The translations under genes were made by a program, and so were the position numbers. A stretch of 64,000 nt of DNA from Nemopilema nomurai (lineage: Eukaryota; Cnidaria; Scyphozoa; Rhizostomeae; Rhizostomatidae). Below, piece by piece: positions 34,584 to 45,196 of the stretch. Location of the stretch: positions 2,170,001 to 2,234,000 of the forward strand of contig ML133394.1 of the NCBI GenBank assembly GCA_003864495.1. Direction: 5' to 3'. Each line of letters opens with the position of its first letter. The first letter of the stretch is position 1. The notes beneath the pieces were generated by a model that saw only the letters and a list, made by a program, of their open reading frames with translations, was not told the DNA's origin and searched no databases.

Positions 34584-37134
34584 TCACGGCAATGTCTCCA
34601 TTTCGGTGTATCTGGACAACATGCATGCGGCCACAGCTGTTCCAATCGTGGACAGGAGCCCAGATGTAGCACAGATCCACCCGAGCATAAAGGCCCAGTC
34701 GTACTGGAAGCGATAGACCGTTGATATGAAACTGTGTGTATCGTTCGTATAAATGGCCATCCCGGAGGTGACAAACGCACCTAGAAGGAAATTCGTCCGA
34801 CATAAGCTTGTGTCGTTCTTTTCCTAACTTGATAATGAGGGTATTTCATACTGTTAGAGGGATAATGGGCAGCATTTAATGAAAGCGGTGGGGCAAAGGA
34901 GGGTCGGTAATAGGATCTTGCAAGTGGGTAAGCTGGAAACAGAACTTGCATCATAAGAAAAGGATGCAGAAAGACGGTTTATTGAAAAGACGATTGGTGT
35001 ACAAGAATATTTTGAGAGCACTGATATTAAAAGAAGGCGAATGTGGGTGGAAGTTATTAGTAATCCGTGTGAAGTGACCTTTTGGTGCTATGTGCTACAT
35101 TGTATGCAACATCATTTGAATAAAATTTTGATTAGTGGAAGTTTGAAATGTCTTGGGCTATAGGAATCCTATAAATTAAGCAACTGTTTAGATACACGCC
35201 TAAGTAGAACAAAATATCGCGTTTGGTGCAATCTAGAAATAGCGGAACCAGTTTTTGCTTACACAAAGTACTTTTTCGCCCGGTACTCCTCAGAGTATGC
35301 AGACGTCGAAAAATTTTCATTGAGAATTTTCCGGTTTTTCCAGTATTGTTTTCATTGAGAATTTTTAGTTTTTTGCCTCGAATGTCCGCACTAAGTTTGC
35401 CCATACGTCTGCCAATTGACACTAGTAAGAATGGTGGGTTAAATGTCCTGTTGTTGCTTTAAAGTGCTAGAGATTTGTGGTATTTGGTGTGGGGTCGTCC
35501 TTGGATTTGAATATTGGCTGCTCTCCTTCGTGTGGCAGTGTGTATGCAGAAGGACGGCTTCCAGTAGTAACGTAGTAGTAACTTACATGAAGTAGTAACT
35601 TACATGAAACTGCGGCTGCTATGGCAACAATCTTCAAATCAACTCTGACTGTGAGAACAAGAGCGAGTAATCCAAACATGGCCCCCAACACAAGTGACAC
35701 TCGAATAATGTTGATGGATTCTAAAAGATAACACAAGTTGATTTTAATTTCAAATTTTGCCATATTTTCACAGATAAACTGCGTATGTGCCTGTTTTTGT
35801 GCCTGTTTGTGTGTCTGTTTGTGTGTCTGTGTATGTGTCTGTATGTGCCAGTGTGATTCTGTGCGTCTCTGTAGGCTTTTCTGTTTGTGTGTATATGTGT
35901 GTGTGTCTGTTTGTATGTTCGTTTGTGATTCTATCTCTGTGTCTCGGTGTTTTCCAGGATTTTGCCTCGTTAGGTGAAACCCATACATATACCCTTACTT
36001 TAAAAGTTATCAAATAAACTGAAATATGGGATTTCTGTGAAGGGAGAACTAAGTATTGTTTCAAGAGAAAAAGCTGATGTCCACGATCTAAGGTTTTTGC
36101 TGAAGGCATTGTACCTTAACTGAAAGGAATGTAACTTCGTCGCTTGCTTTAGGCAACTTCGTCGCAACATAACAAACTCCGAATCCAAGAGATGGTGCGA
36201 GCCGTGCTTCTTTCCTCCAGCTCGAGCGGTACTTCAAGTTTTCACTTCAGGTGTTAATAGTATTATTCAGAAGTATAATGCGGTATACTGGATTACCAAA
36301 GTGCAAAAATTCCCAGCTATTTTGAGATTTCAAGTTTTTTTGGGATGTTTTTGTTACTTGGCTACGACGAACAGCCGGCCTTGGTCCTAGGCGAACGAGC
36401 TCAGGCTCAGGGTCCACCTGTTATGGCGGCGACCTTTATATGAAGCGACTTTTTTCGGCCTAACTTTGAAACGACTCGTTCAGTGTTCCATTATATATTC
36501 TGACCTTTAACTTTTTATTATTTGTTCGTGTCCCATCATCAAATCTGATCTATAAATTAAACTTTTGTGGCTTCGAAGCCATGCGAGTATTTCTATTAAA
36601 AGCCTTTTTTAAAGGCCTTGCCATAGCTGAATCCCAAATATGAAATAATGAAAGGCCAGATTTTTCTATGATCTAAAATCAGTGCTTTGACGAGCCTTTA
36701 TTTGGTCTACTAATGGACCTTCTCTTCGTGCAATCTCACCAGATGTGACAGATTTTCAATCCTTAAACCATGACAAAAATAAATCAAAGTTCATGCTTTA
36801 GATCAAGACGCTAACAAAAGCTGAAGAACGTCATATTCCTCGGGCAGTTTCGTATTAAATGTTTATACATACTTTTGTCCCCTTAGTGTATGAGAAGCCA
36901 GTCTGAAATGAACCTCGATAGAAACCCACCGTGTTTTATTGCTGTTCCCGACGAGCCAATACTCATGCAAACGTCGGCCACACATGATTGCCACAGGCCC
37001 TGGTGGTACGTTCCCAGCGTTGTCTGCTTCTCTATCCAGCTCTTGTTGATTATAGCAATCAGCAGCATCGAAAGTACACTCCCATGCAGTACTACTATCA
37101 TCAGTTTAGAAACCCTACTCCAGAAGACGACCAT
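34584..37134 (-). CDS. PMP22/EMP/claudin-family four-helix membrane protein
   Basis: Three exons on the minus strand, 37134-36930, 35720-35604 and 34780-34584, with GT-AG borders and matching phases, give 172 residues. TM1 is LMIVVLHGSVLSMLLIAII. The first extracellular loop carries the family signature: Trp33, GLW at 46-48, Cys51 and Cys56 (GLWQSCVADVC). Exon 2 encodes TM2 (VSLVLGAMFGLLALVLTV) and the start of TM3 (IVAIAAAVSCAFVTSGMAIY). The last exon has a short second loop (TNDTHSFISTVYRFQYDWA) and TM4 (FMLGWICATSGLLSTIGTAV), and ends METLP-stop. In claudins the W-GLW-C-C loop builds cell-cell barriers; here the cysteines are only four residues apart, so EMP/PMP22-like or another branch is as likely as true claudin. 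The start ATG at 37134 has a good context (AAAATGG). It is transcribed away from the ammonium transporter upstream. Confidence 0.9.
35785..35945. repeat. GT/GTCTGTTT-rich microsatellite
   Basis: Imperfect TGTGTGTCTGTTTG-type repeat in the first intron of the claudin-family gene. It keeps several frames open and so generates spurious Cys/Val-rich or Thr/His-rich reading frames on both strands. Confidence 0.85.
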
Positions 37135-37690
37135 TTTCTACTCTTTGAATCCTTGCACTTTGAAAAAAGACTGTACTCTCCGCTTGGGGTTCTTTTATTA
37201 AACTACAGCCACCTATTAATGTCGACATGTTCTTTTGATTCAAGCTAACACTTGTACCCCAATTATCGTCACGTCTAGTCAACTGACCACCTGTTCAAAA
37301 TACCGCCGCTAAAAAGATTTTCACACTTCCGCATACAAGCAGAGATTTGAAAGCTACGCACTTTCATAAAAGTACCAGCCTTTGGAAGTATGATTCACAT
37401 TCTTGCAAAGGATTACTTATAGTGCATATGGTAACTTAATAAGATGAGTTTGCGCCCTATTTTAAGTTTTGTAGCTCAATGATATGACATTAACTTTCTT
37501 TCATGGCCCCTACAGGTGAAGCAAAAATGAGATTTCACACACGAGAAAGCAAATACTGTTTCTAATCAATGAAAAAGTAAAAGACAACTTGATCAATCAA
37601 AAGAAGCTCAATAATTCTAAAGTTTCAAACTTATTTTAAACACTTTACATACTTTAAACAAGACATTTTACAGAGATAAGATTATTTAGT
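37135..37690. other. Spacer upstream of the claudin-family gene
   Basis: Putative promoter/5' UTR of the minus-strand claudin-family gene. No coding or repeat structure noticed. Confidence 0.4.
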
Positions 37691-37693
37691 GAT

Positions 37694-37978
37694 TTAGCGA
37701 TTTGTACAGTGCATTTCATGACTCAGTGCACGTTTGTGAATTCTCTTTATTTTGACTTGAGATGGCTGCGCAGGAGGCCTAGAAATCGAATTCGGAATTG
37801 CGAATTCGAATCTATCTCGAATTGTAGACGTTGAGATTTCACGTCCTAAGCTCTCTCTGGTTTGCAATTCTTGAGTCACGTCTTTCTGCTTTTGAACAAG
37901 GCGAAGAAGACTGTTATTAAAGGGCAGGGCACGAAGTCCAAGTCGCAGTGGCAAAGTAAGATCTGTTTTTTGTTGCAT
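37694..37978 (-). CDS. Uncertain open reading frame, 94 codons
   Basis: The ATG at 37978 opens a frame rich in Leu/Arg/Gln (LRALPFNNSLLRLVQKQKD, then ESLGREISTSTIRDRFEF), ending in CTNR-stop. It does not resemble a family I know. Directly upstream on the same strand (about 38096-37965) another frame reads a protein-like stretch (AVLKRTTQYRKRRQAIESF, DLRSAIQTVQALGASAG). The two frames would join if one A were added in the A6 run at about 37970. It could be a small gene with an indel, a relic, or chance. It ends about 150 bp before the AMT start on the other strand. Confidence 0.25.
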   Translation of the reverse strand: MQQKTDLTLPLRLGLRALPFNNSLLRLVQKQKDVTQELQTRESLGREISTSTIRDRFEFAIPNSISRPPAQPSQVKIKRIHKRALSHEMHCTNR

Positions 37979-38134
37979 TTACACCCTGCAGACGCTCCAA
38001 GCGCTTGGACAGTCTGAATTGCCGAACGTAGATCGAAGCTTTCTATTGCTTGCCTCCTTTTACGATACTGTGTTGTTCTTTTTAGCACTGCAGTCAACTG
38101 TCTATAATCAAAAGTCAAAGGAAAACAAAGCAAG

Positions 38135-41100
38135 ATGTTCGTCAATAAGAGTTTAGAAATGTTGAGAAATGATGTCACCGTTCTTCAAGAACATCAAGGA
38201 ATTCTTATAGGCTCTACAGACACCCTACTGCTTATGTTGTCTGGCGTGTTTATTTTGAGTAAGTGTATCTCTATTTCCCTTTACTGATGCTCTAAACATC
38301 TGTAACTCGTTAAACTGTTTTGGTCACTAAACATGTCTTTAATAGAATGGTTAACCGTAGCAGTATGGGGCGATTGGGAAATTTTGGGTTCAATCTGGGA
38401 CAAGCCACTAAATTTACCCATTTTGACAGTAGCTGTTAAATTAATCTGCAGCTTCATGTGTCTATCATTTTTTCCTTCTTTAAATGGAAATTTACACTTG
38501 CAAATATTAGAAATAGCTTCAAGTTTTTTGTGCCAATTGGAAAAAATTTGGAAATTCGGTAGGTTGGATGTGCTGAATGGAAATTATTAAGGCGATGTTA
38601 ATTAGTCTTACCCACATTAGTAACTGGCGGCAGAAATATGGACAGTGAAAGTCAGAAGATTTATTAACAACAATACTGTTTTTGGTTTGGTCCTATAGTT
38701 AGGCATCCGGGCAAAAATTAGTAATTTGACAGGAGCTAAACCTATGTTTTTGTCTTTTTTCCATTAGTTTGTAACTGCTTGCTTAGCAATTCATATCAAA
38801 ATTTCGGAATGTTTTGTAATGCTACACGGGATATTGTTGCAAAATTCTAAGAGACGTTTTTTGACTTTGTTAATAGACGCATTTTTGTTACTCTACATTA
38901 TACGCTTTCTGCGTTAAGTTCATTGTTGAAAATTTCTTCGAAAGAAGTATGATAGTGTGAAAACGTGTCTGTTGGTTAGAAAAGCAGGGAAGATGGCTGG
39001 AGAAAAACTTAACAAAAGAATGCTAAGTAGCACGAAACAGAGCCCAACGATATTGCATCACATCACTCAAATCTTTGACTTCAGGGATCTTTTGCTTTTC
39101 AGGCATGCAAGCTGGTTTTGCTCTTCTTGAGGTTGGATGCATCAAAGTTACCAACGTGAACGAAATCTTGCTGAACAACATCGTTGACTTTTGTATGTAT
39201 CTACGTCATATGGAATTAAAATCAGGCGCGGATCTAGACCGGTTTTTCAAGTTTCAAAATACTGGTCCATATGTTTCCCTTTCGCCATGATTTCGGTGAC
39301 TAAAACACATATTCGATTTCGTAATGCAAAATTCAGAGTATGACACAGAAAATAGATTTAAACTGAAGAAATATGGAAATGAAAGTATGGAAATGAAGAG
39401 TAATGAAAGTATTTTATTGAGGGATTTGATATCAATTTTTTGGAATTCGTGGGAACTAGAAGTTGCAAGAAAAGAGTCAGAGGCCGGCTTAATTTCTTTA
39501 CAAGTACAACTTTGCATGTTATTAATAATGTTCCAGAATCATGCAATAAAGATGAAGACGTAAGGTTAACCGGGGGAAGGTCCAGGAAACCGGTCAAATA
39601 TTTTGCTAGATCCGCACCTGAAAAACCCAGGTTTGCTAGCAATTTAGAGCCAGACCATAGGGTGAACAGGATAATTGGAAAAGAAAAAGATTTAGGTTCT
39701 GATGCCTGGGTCCATGTTTCGAATTTACCTATCCTTCTGCCTTTTATTAGATTTTTAAACGTAACCTATCGACTTGTTAGACCTTGGGAAGGGATATGAT
39801 GAGGAACGCAAATGTTGAACACTTGTCCTCGAATAGTGATAAAATCGTTGCTGCAATCGAGGCATCCAAATTACGGATTGCATGTTGATAACTTTGACAG
39901 TAAGGAAAAATATGGACCTTGGTGTTCTGCTTTTAAAAAGACACAGCCAAGTTGTGACGGCATTATGAGCTTATCTATGAGGATTGAGAACTTTTCTCGC
40001 TGCTTTATTTAAACAATATTGCTTTCATTTTGCAGGTATTGGTACCGTCTCCTACATACTCTTCGGATACGGCTTGTCGTTTGGCAAGAGCGGTGGCAAG
40101 TTTGGGGGTGGCACATACGTGGCATTGGTTGGCGCCGAAAATCTGGGATGGGTCTTCTTCCAGTTCACCTTTGCTGCTACAGCCACTGCCATTGTCTCAT
40201 CTGTCATGGTTGGCAGAACTAACTACAGGTTTTTATTGATTCTTCTAATATTAACGCTGCTTTTAATAAGATACATTCATCTTTACAAAACAGCATCATG
40301 GTTTAAGAAGAAGATGAAGTAGCAGTTAAACCAGGTTTCCAAATATTCCTTATCACGTGCTATCAGTGGCTTCTTGAGGGGGTTGTCCTTAGGGGAGAAA
40401 AGAAGACTTTGGAACTATTCAAAAGGAATCCTTGCTTTGCTCAAGGGACTTTTATTCAAATTTCAGTGAGCATGCGCATCCTCAAGTCACAGACCAGAGG
40501 CTTCTCTGCCTTACAAAATAGCATTTTTTCTAATCCAAAAATCTTCATCTTAATTTAAAGTTTGAATTGAAACTATATGTTTTTTGTGATAGCTGACAAG
40601 TTGCCGAAATGTACTAAAGAGTCATGCTAGCCTCATCAACTTCTGGTGGTCGGTCCATACTATGATGGTTGATCTATATTAGTTTTGCCAATTAGGCATT
40701 TTTGAAGAAAACCTTTCTAACTGCAATGGTGCAAATGCCTTGACAAGAGAAACACCCATCTTCAAATCTCTGCAAGCCATGGAGATCTTTCTCGCATGAT
40801 ATGCGATTGGTAGAATCAGCGAGTTCTAATTTGCTTGCGACCTATAGAAAACCTTTGGTTCTGTACATCGTGCCCTTTTAATTACAAACCTAGAGAATCA
40901 TTTTAATAAAGCATCTATAACTTGCTGACTTGCACCCTCTCCAGCCTATAGCAACTAATTTTTTAATTTTTATGAGACTGTTTCATGACTTGCAGTAGCT
41001 TCCAGGCTCGTGCCTTGACAATTTTCCGTTTCTTATTTGTATCAAAGATCTCAATTTCTTCTAAAGAGAAGTTCTGAGACACATGATAGTGAGACTTTAT

Positions 41101-44100
41101 CATGTTTTTCATATATTGCACCAGCTAAAAAGATTTGTTCCTACTATTCAGTTCCCAATCGTCAATAAATGCCTGAGCTTTCTGCAAGTCCCCCTAAATT
41201 ATGCTGTCAAATAGTGTGCCTTATTCACCTTTGACTTGCCTGTCTCCACTGAACGTTTCCACTGAAGCTTGCCCTCTTCTCTTCAACTGCAGGGCCTACC
41301 TGATATACTCCTTCATAACAACTGGCATCGTGTACCCAGTGGTGGTCCACTGGGCATGGTCTGGCGATGGATGGATGAGTCATGGCCCTGGTGGAGTTGC
41401 CTACCAGGTACTTATCCCTTCAGAGAAGCAAGTTGTTGTATGATACATACCTAGGCCTAGTAAAATAAGGTAGTAGTAGCTATGTGTTTAAGGTAAGGCT
41501 ACATGGGTTTTGTAGAGCCATTTCCGTGTTCCAATACAGACAAGAAATTAAAACTTAATCTTTAGTTGCTATTAACAATCTACCTCAAGGTATGTAAAAT
41601 TTCGATAAAATGTTTGCCAATTATTATTTCTGAAACCTGATTGCTTGAACTTTTTGTTTTGACAGGACTTTGCAGGATCCAGTGTGGTGCATACACTCGG
41701 AGGGGTCTGTGGTGTTTGCGCTTCCGTTGTTCTTGGCAAAAGGAAGCTGGAAGACGATGTCGTAGATACCGGTTCAATCCCGCCATCATCGCCTGCTCTG
41801 GTCACCCTTGGTCAGTTCCCTAGCTATTTAGTTTTATACGATAAACTAGGAACAAGGATCCTCGGGTACGATAAGCAAGAATAGCAAGCGAATCTAGTTT
41901 TAAATTCTAGCATTGAACTTCACTTCCTAGTGTCTTGAAAATACCATGAGCTTCGAAATATGTTGCCTGAATAACTAACATACCCCAGGCACACCCACTA
42001 ACAATTATCTGTCAGTCAGTAAGTTCTTGCAAGACTTTCTAATTTTGTATGAAGGTAATGATTTTTTCCCATTTTTCACTTTTTAGGATACTTCATTCTG
42101 ATAAACGGCTTCTTCTGCTTCAACTCCGCGTCGCAGGGTGCTGTGGCGGGCGCTGATGATGTTGGCGCCATTACTAGAGTACTGATCAACACCGGCCTAG
42201 CCAATGCGTGTGGAACCCTGATTACTCTTCTCGTTCAAGAAGTCGTCTTAGGGGTGGAGCCGGGCTACTGGCTGTTGCTCGCTGTTGCAAATGGCGGCCT
42301 GTCTGGATGCGTATGTCCACTTTTACAATGTGTTCATTTAGATTATGATTGCTCATGCAGCTGAGACCCAAAGGTTGAACCAATTTGCTGTTGCTGCTGT
42401 TGCTCATTTTCGTCGTTGTTGTTAAGAAAAGCTGACACGAATTCTAGAAACCATCAAAGCATCTGCCAGCTATCTAGAAACCATCAAAGCATCTGTTCAT
42501 CCCAAGTCATATCAGCTGTGACACAATCAACGCATTTAGTTTGCTACAGGACTCCTCGGCACCTGGAAAAATTACAATGTGGCAATCCAATTAAAACGAG
42601 GTTCGAAAAGAGACTTTTTCGTTGAAAGGCAGTCCGTGTAGGCATTGCGATAGCTTACTAATAAAGATTTTGAAGATCTTAACTTTTGAATTATATCAAA
42701 CTGTTGATTAATTATAATTAAAGTTTCTGATGCTGCAGGTATCTATATGCGCTGGCTGCAATGTTGTGTCTTTCGGGGGTGCCTGCATTATTGGTGCAAT
42801 TGGTGGTGTTTTCAGTATGTTGTGGGCAAAGATGTACCACTTGACTGGCTTTGAAGACCCTTGCGACAGTACTGCAGGTACGTTGTACATTATCCTTAGA
42901 TTTATTCATAAGAAATTTTGTTGTGAAACCGAAAATGCTTACTTTCGGTAATAGCCGCTTTATATGTGAGGTACTTGTTGGGATTGCAAGAACTTTATGA
43001 AAAATTTTTATTTTGCCGTAAATAAGCCAGATAGTTTTTTTGAAGCATTGGGCTGGTTTCAAAAGAAAGTAGCACGCTTTTGTTGACTGTCCAGTGTATG
43101 TCACCTAAAATCCCTATATTGTTGACAAGCTTTTCATTGAAAGTTTTTCCTAAATAGGCCATTTGGTTAGAATTTCATTTAGGACTATTCCATGCCCGAA
43201 AATCCATTAGAAAAACTCATAGTGGTTAGTGGTTTTTTTATTCACAGACCTTCTCGAGAGCTCCCCGCAGCAAAAATTGCGAATCTTATCTTTGACCCTA
43301 TTCCATATACCAAACCCATTCTTCTTCTTCAAAAGTACACTTGTCATGTGGCATCTGGGGCACGTTGGCCTGTCCACTGTTTGACGCCGAGAAAGGTTTC
43401 TTCTACACCGGCAGCAGCAATTCGATGAAGCAGTTTGGATGGAATATGCTCTGCTGCATCTGCATCATGATCTGGGGCATCTGCACCATGTTTCCTGTGT
43501 ACAAGGCACTCGACATGCTCGGTATTCTGCGAGCCGATCACGAGAAACTTGAGCACGAACTGGCTATTCATGAGCACGGTGAGTATGCCTAATTGATGAA
43601 AGCCTTTACTTGCATTGCTTTCAAAGGCACTTTTTGATCAGAGCCACTGCTTCTTTGCTAATGTAGGCTTCGACACAGTGTTGACTAGTAAGATCATAGC
43701 CCCATTAAGCCGCCTGCCTGCTTAACTGCCTTAGGCCACTTGATTTATACCCTGGCTTACTTGCATCCAAGAAAGTTCATTGTTACAAAGGAGTTGAATG
43801 TGCAGTGAATGTCTCTTTAAGAGACAGAGTTAAATCTTGTTCTAAGACATGGGGAGATCTGCTTCGGGAAGTTGAAATGTAAATGAATATTTTGGAATCA
43901 TTATAAATGCTTTTATTACGTCTTATGAAATACTCTTATTTTTGATTTTGCTTTCGTTAATAATAGTAAGACCTATGATGTGTCTTTTCCACGTTTTTTA
44001 TTGTGAATGGTTGGAATGGCCTTCATTATTTGTATTGTCACTTAATCTGCAGACGACCTCCCATCGAAGCATGAGCTGGAGAACATGGAAAGTTCTTTTG

Positions 44101-44249
44101 CGGCTCTTCCTGGATCCTCCCAACATTCAGCCAAGACCAAAGAGTCGCCACCAAAGTACAAGGCTGCTTCTGTCGCTGCAGCTCCATCGGACTTTTCTGA
44201 CCATCTCTCGGACAGCACCAGGCAAGCTAATGTAAACACGGAAGCCTAG
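38135..44249 (+). CDS. Ammonium transporter, AMT/MEP family
   Basis: Membrane ammonium channel/transporter. Nine exons: 38135-38258, 39103-39192, 40036-40228, 41293-41407, 41666-41810, 42087-42310, 42739-42877, 43336-43578 and 44053-44249. All have GT-AG borders and consistent phases, giving 489 residues. Seen directly: [11 protein letters not shown] (TM1 hallmark), [29 protein letters not shown] with the first pore histidine (His183), and [15 protein letters not shown] with the second (His345). These are the twin histidines of the AmtB pore. Also present are [15 protein letters not shown] and, in the last membrane segment, [15 protein letters not shown]. The hydrophilic tail of about 85 residues is Glu/His- then Ser/Pro-rich ([14 protein letters not shown], then [13 protein letters not shown]). 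AMT rather than Rh is supported by the VVH and VHLSCG(I)WG contexts. Intron 2 holds a hAT-type MITE. In symbiotic cnidarians AMTs move nitrogen between host and algae; whether this one does is unknown. Confidence 0.96.
39223..39620. mobile_element. hAT-type MITE in AMT intron 2
   Basis: Inverted ends CAGGCGCGGATCTAG (39223-39237) and CTAGATCCGCACCTG (39606-39620) differ at one base. A second inverted match, ACCGGTTT, lies just inside both. CAGG(G/C)GCGGATC ends are typical of hAT non-autonomous elements. I do not see an 8-bp target duplication, so the insertion is old or its borders are slightly off. Confidence 0.65.
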
Positions 44250-45196
44250 AGATGACCCGATATTGACTCCACAGTACATGTCCGCATATAAGTATCTGTC
44301 GTTTGGCATAACTAATATTTTATTTAAAATGAGACTAGAATGTCCTTCTTTTCCCCTTGGCAATTTACAGACAAATTGATTGGTCATTTAATTAGTATCG
44401 CAAATTTCTAGAAGAGCTTTCTCCTAGCCCATATTTACAAACCAGATATTCCTGCTGATAGTTGAAAAATGCTACAGCCAAAAGACAGTATGATATTCGG
44501 ACGTCTGCAGTGTTTAGCAAATTCTTGGCGTTTTATGTATGCCGTTTCTAGTTGCTTGTTAGTTCTCTCAATGCTGTTGAAACTTCATCTAGTTAGCTTT
44601 TAAAGAGTAATGGTACTTGGAATCGTTTACTGATCTTTCCATTGGTTAATGGGTAATATTATTCAAAGAAAATATAAATTCATTCTCTGGTTCTTTTGGC
44701 TGCACTATTGTTCTATCGCGACAGAACAATTTGTTTATTGTAGGTGAATTTCTTTCAGGTTTCTTGCTGCATACGGGGTTGTCATCACCTGAATTTTTCT
44801 ATCACATCCATGTTCAGGTTTGTCTCCTTAGTAAGTGGAGCCTGGCAAAGGATTCATTTCTGAGAATGTTTAGTTAGGGAAATGCAATCAAGCCATTTGC
44901 CAAACTTCTGGATTTTCTGAGGCTTAACAATTTTTCGACGAGTTTGGCTTCGAAAGTTTCGGCAATTGTCATTTGTCAAAGGAGTTAAAGCTTTGCTCGA
45001 AGCCTTCCTACCTTAAAATGGTTTATATGAAAAAAAATTTACGTATTAATTGTTGCATTGCACTGAACATGGTAACGTAAAGTGCTTGCTTTCGGGGAAG
45101 TACGTTTGCCTGAGGTGAAGACGGGAGAATTCCAGTTCGAAGTTTCTTGTTCCTTGCTTCTGCAGCCTTGTTTCTATGCCTAAAGCTCTTCGAAAA
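44250..45196. other. AMT 3' flank and NSUN4 promoter region
   Basis: Spacer between two genes on the same strand. No exon, repeat or RNA noticed. It should contain the AMT 3' UTR and the NSUN4 promoter. Confidence 0.4.

Noticed and set aside
34437..34803. Plus- and minus-strand frames over the claudin-family last exon
   Set aside because: They are in the wrong frames. The correct minus-strand frame (34584-34780) continues exon 2 in phase.
35467..35988. 173-codon minus-strand frame
   Set aside because: Only 35604-35720 is a real exon (claudin-family exon 2). The rest is read-through into intron and the GT-rich microsatellite, giving a Thr/His/Gln-rich artefact.
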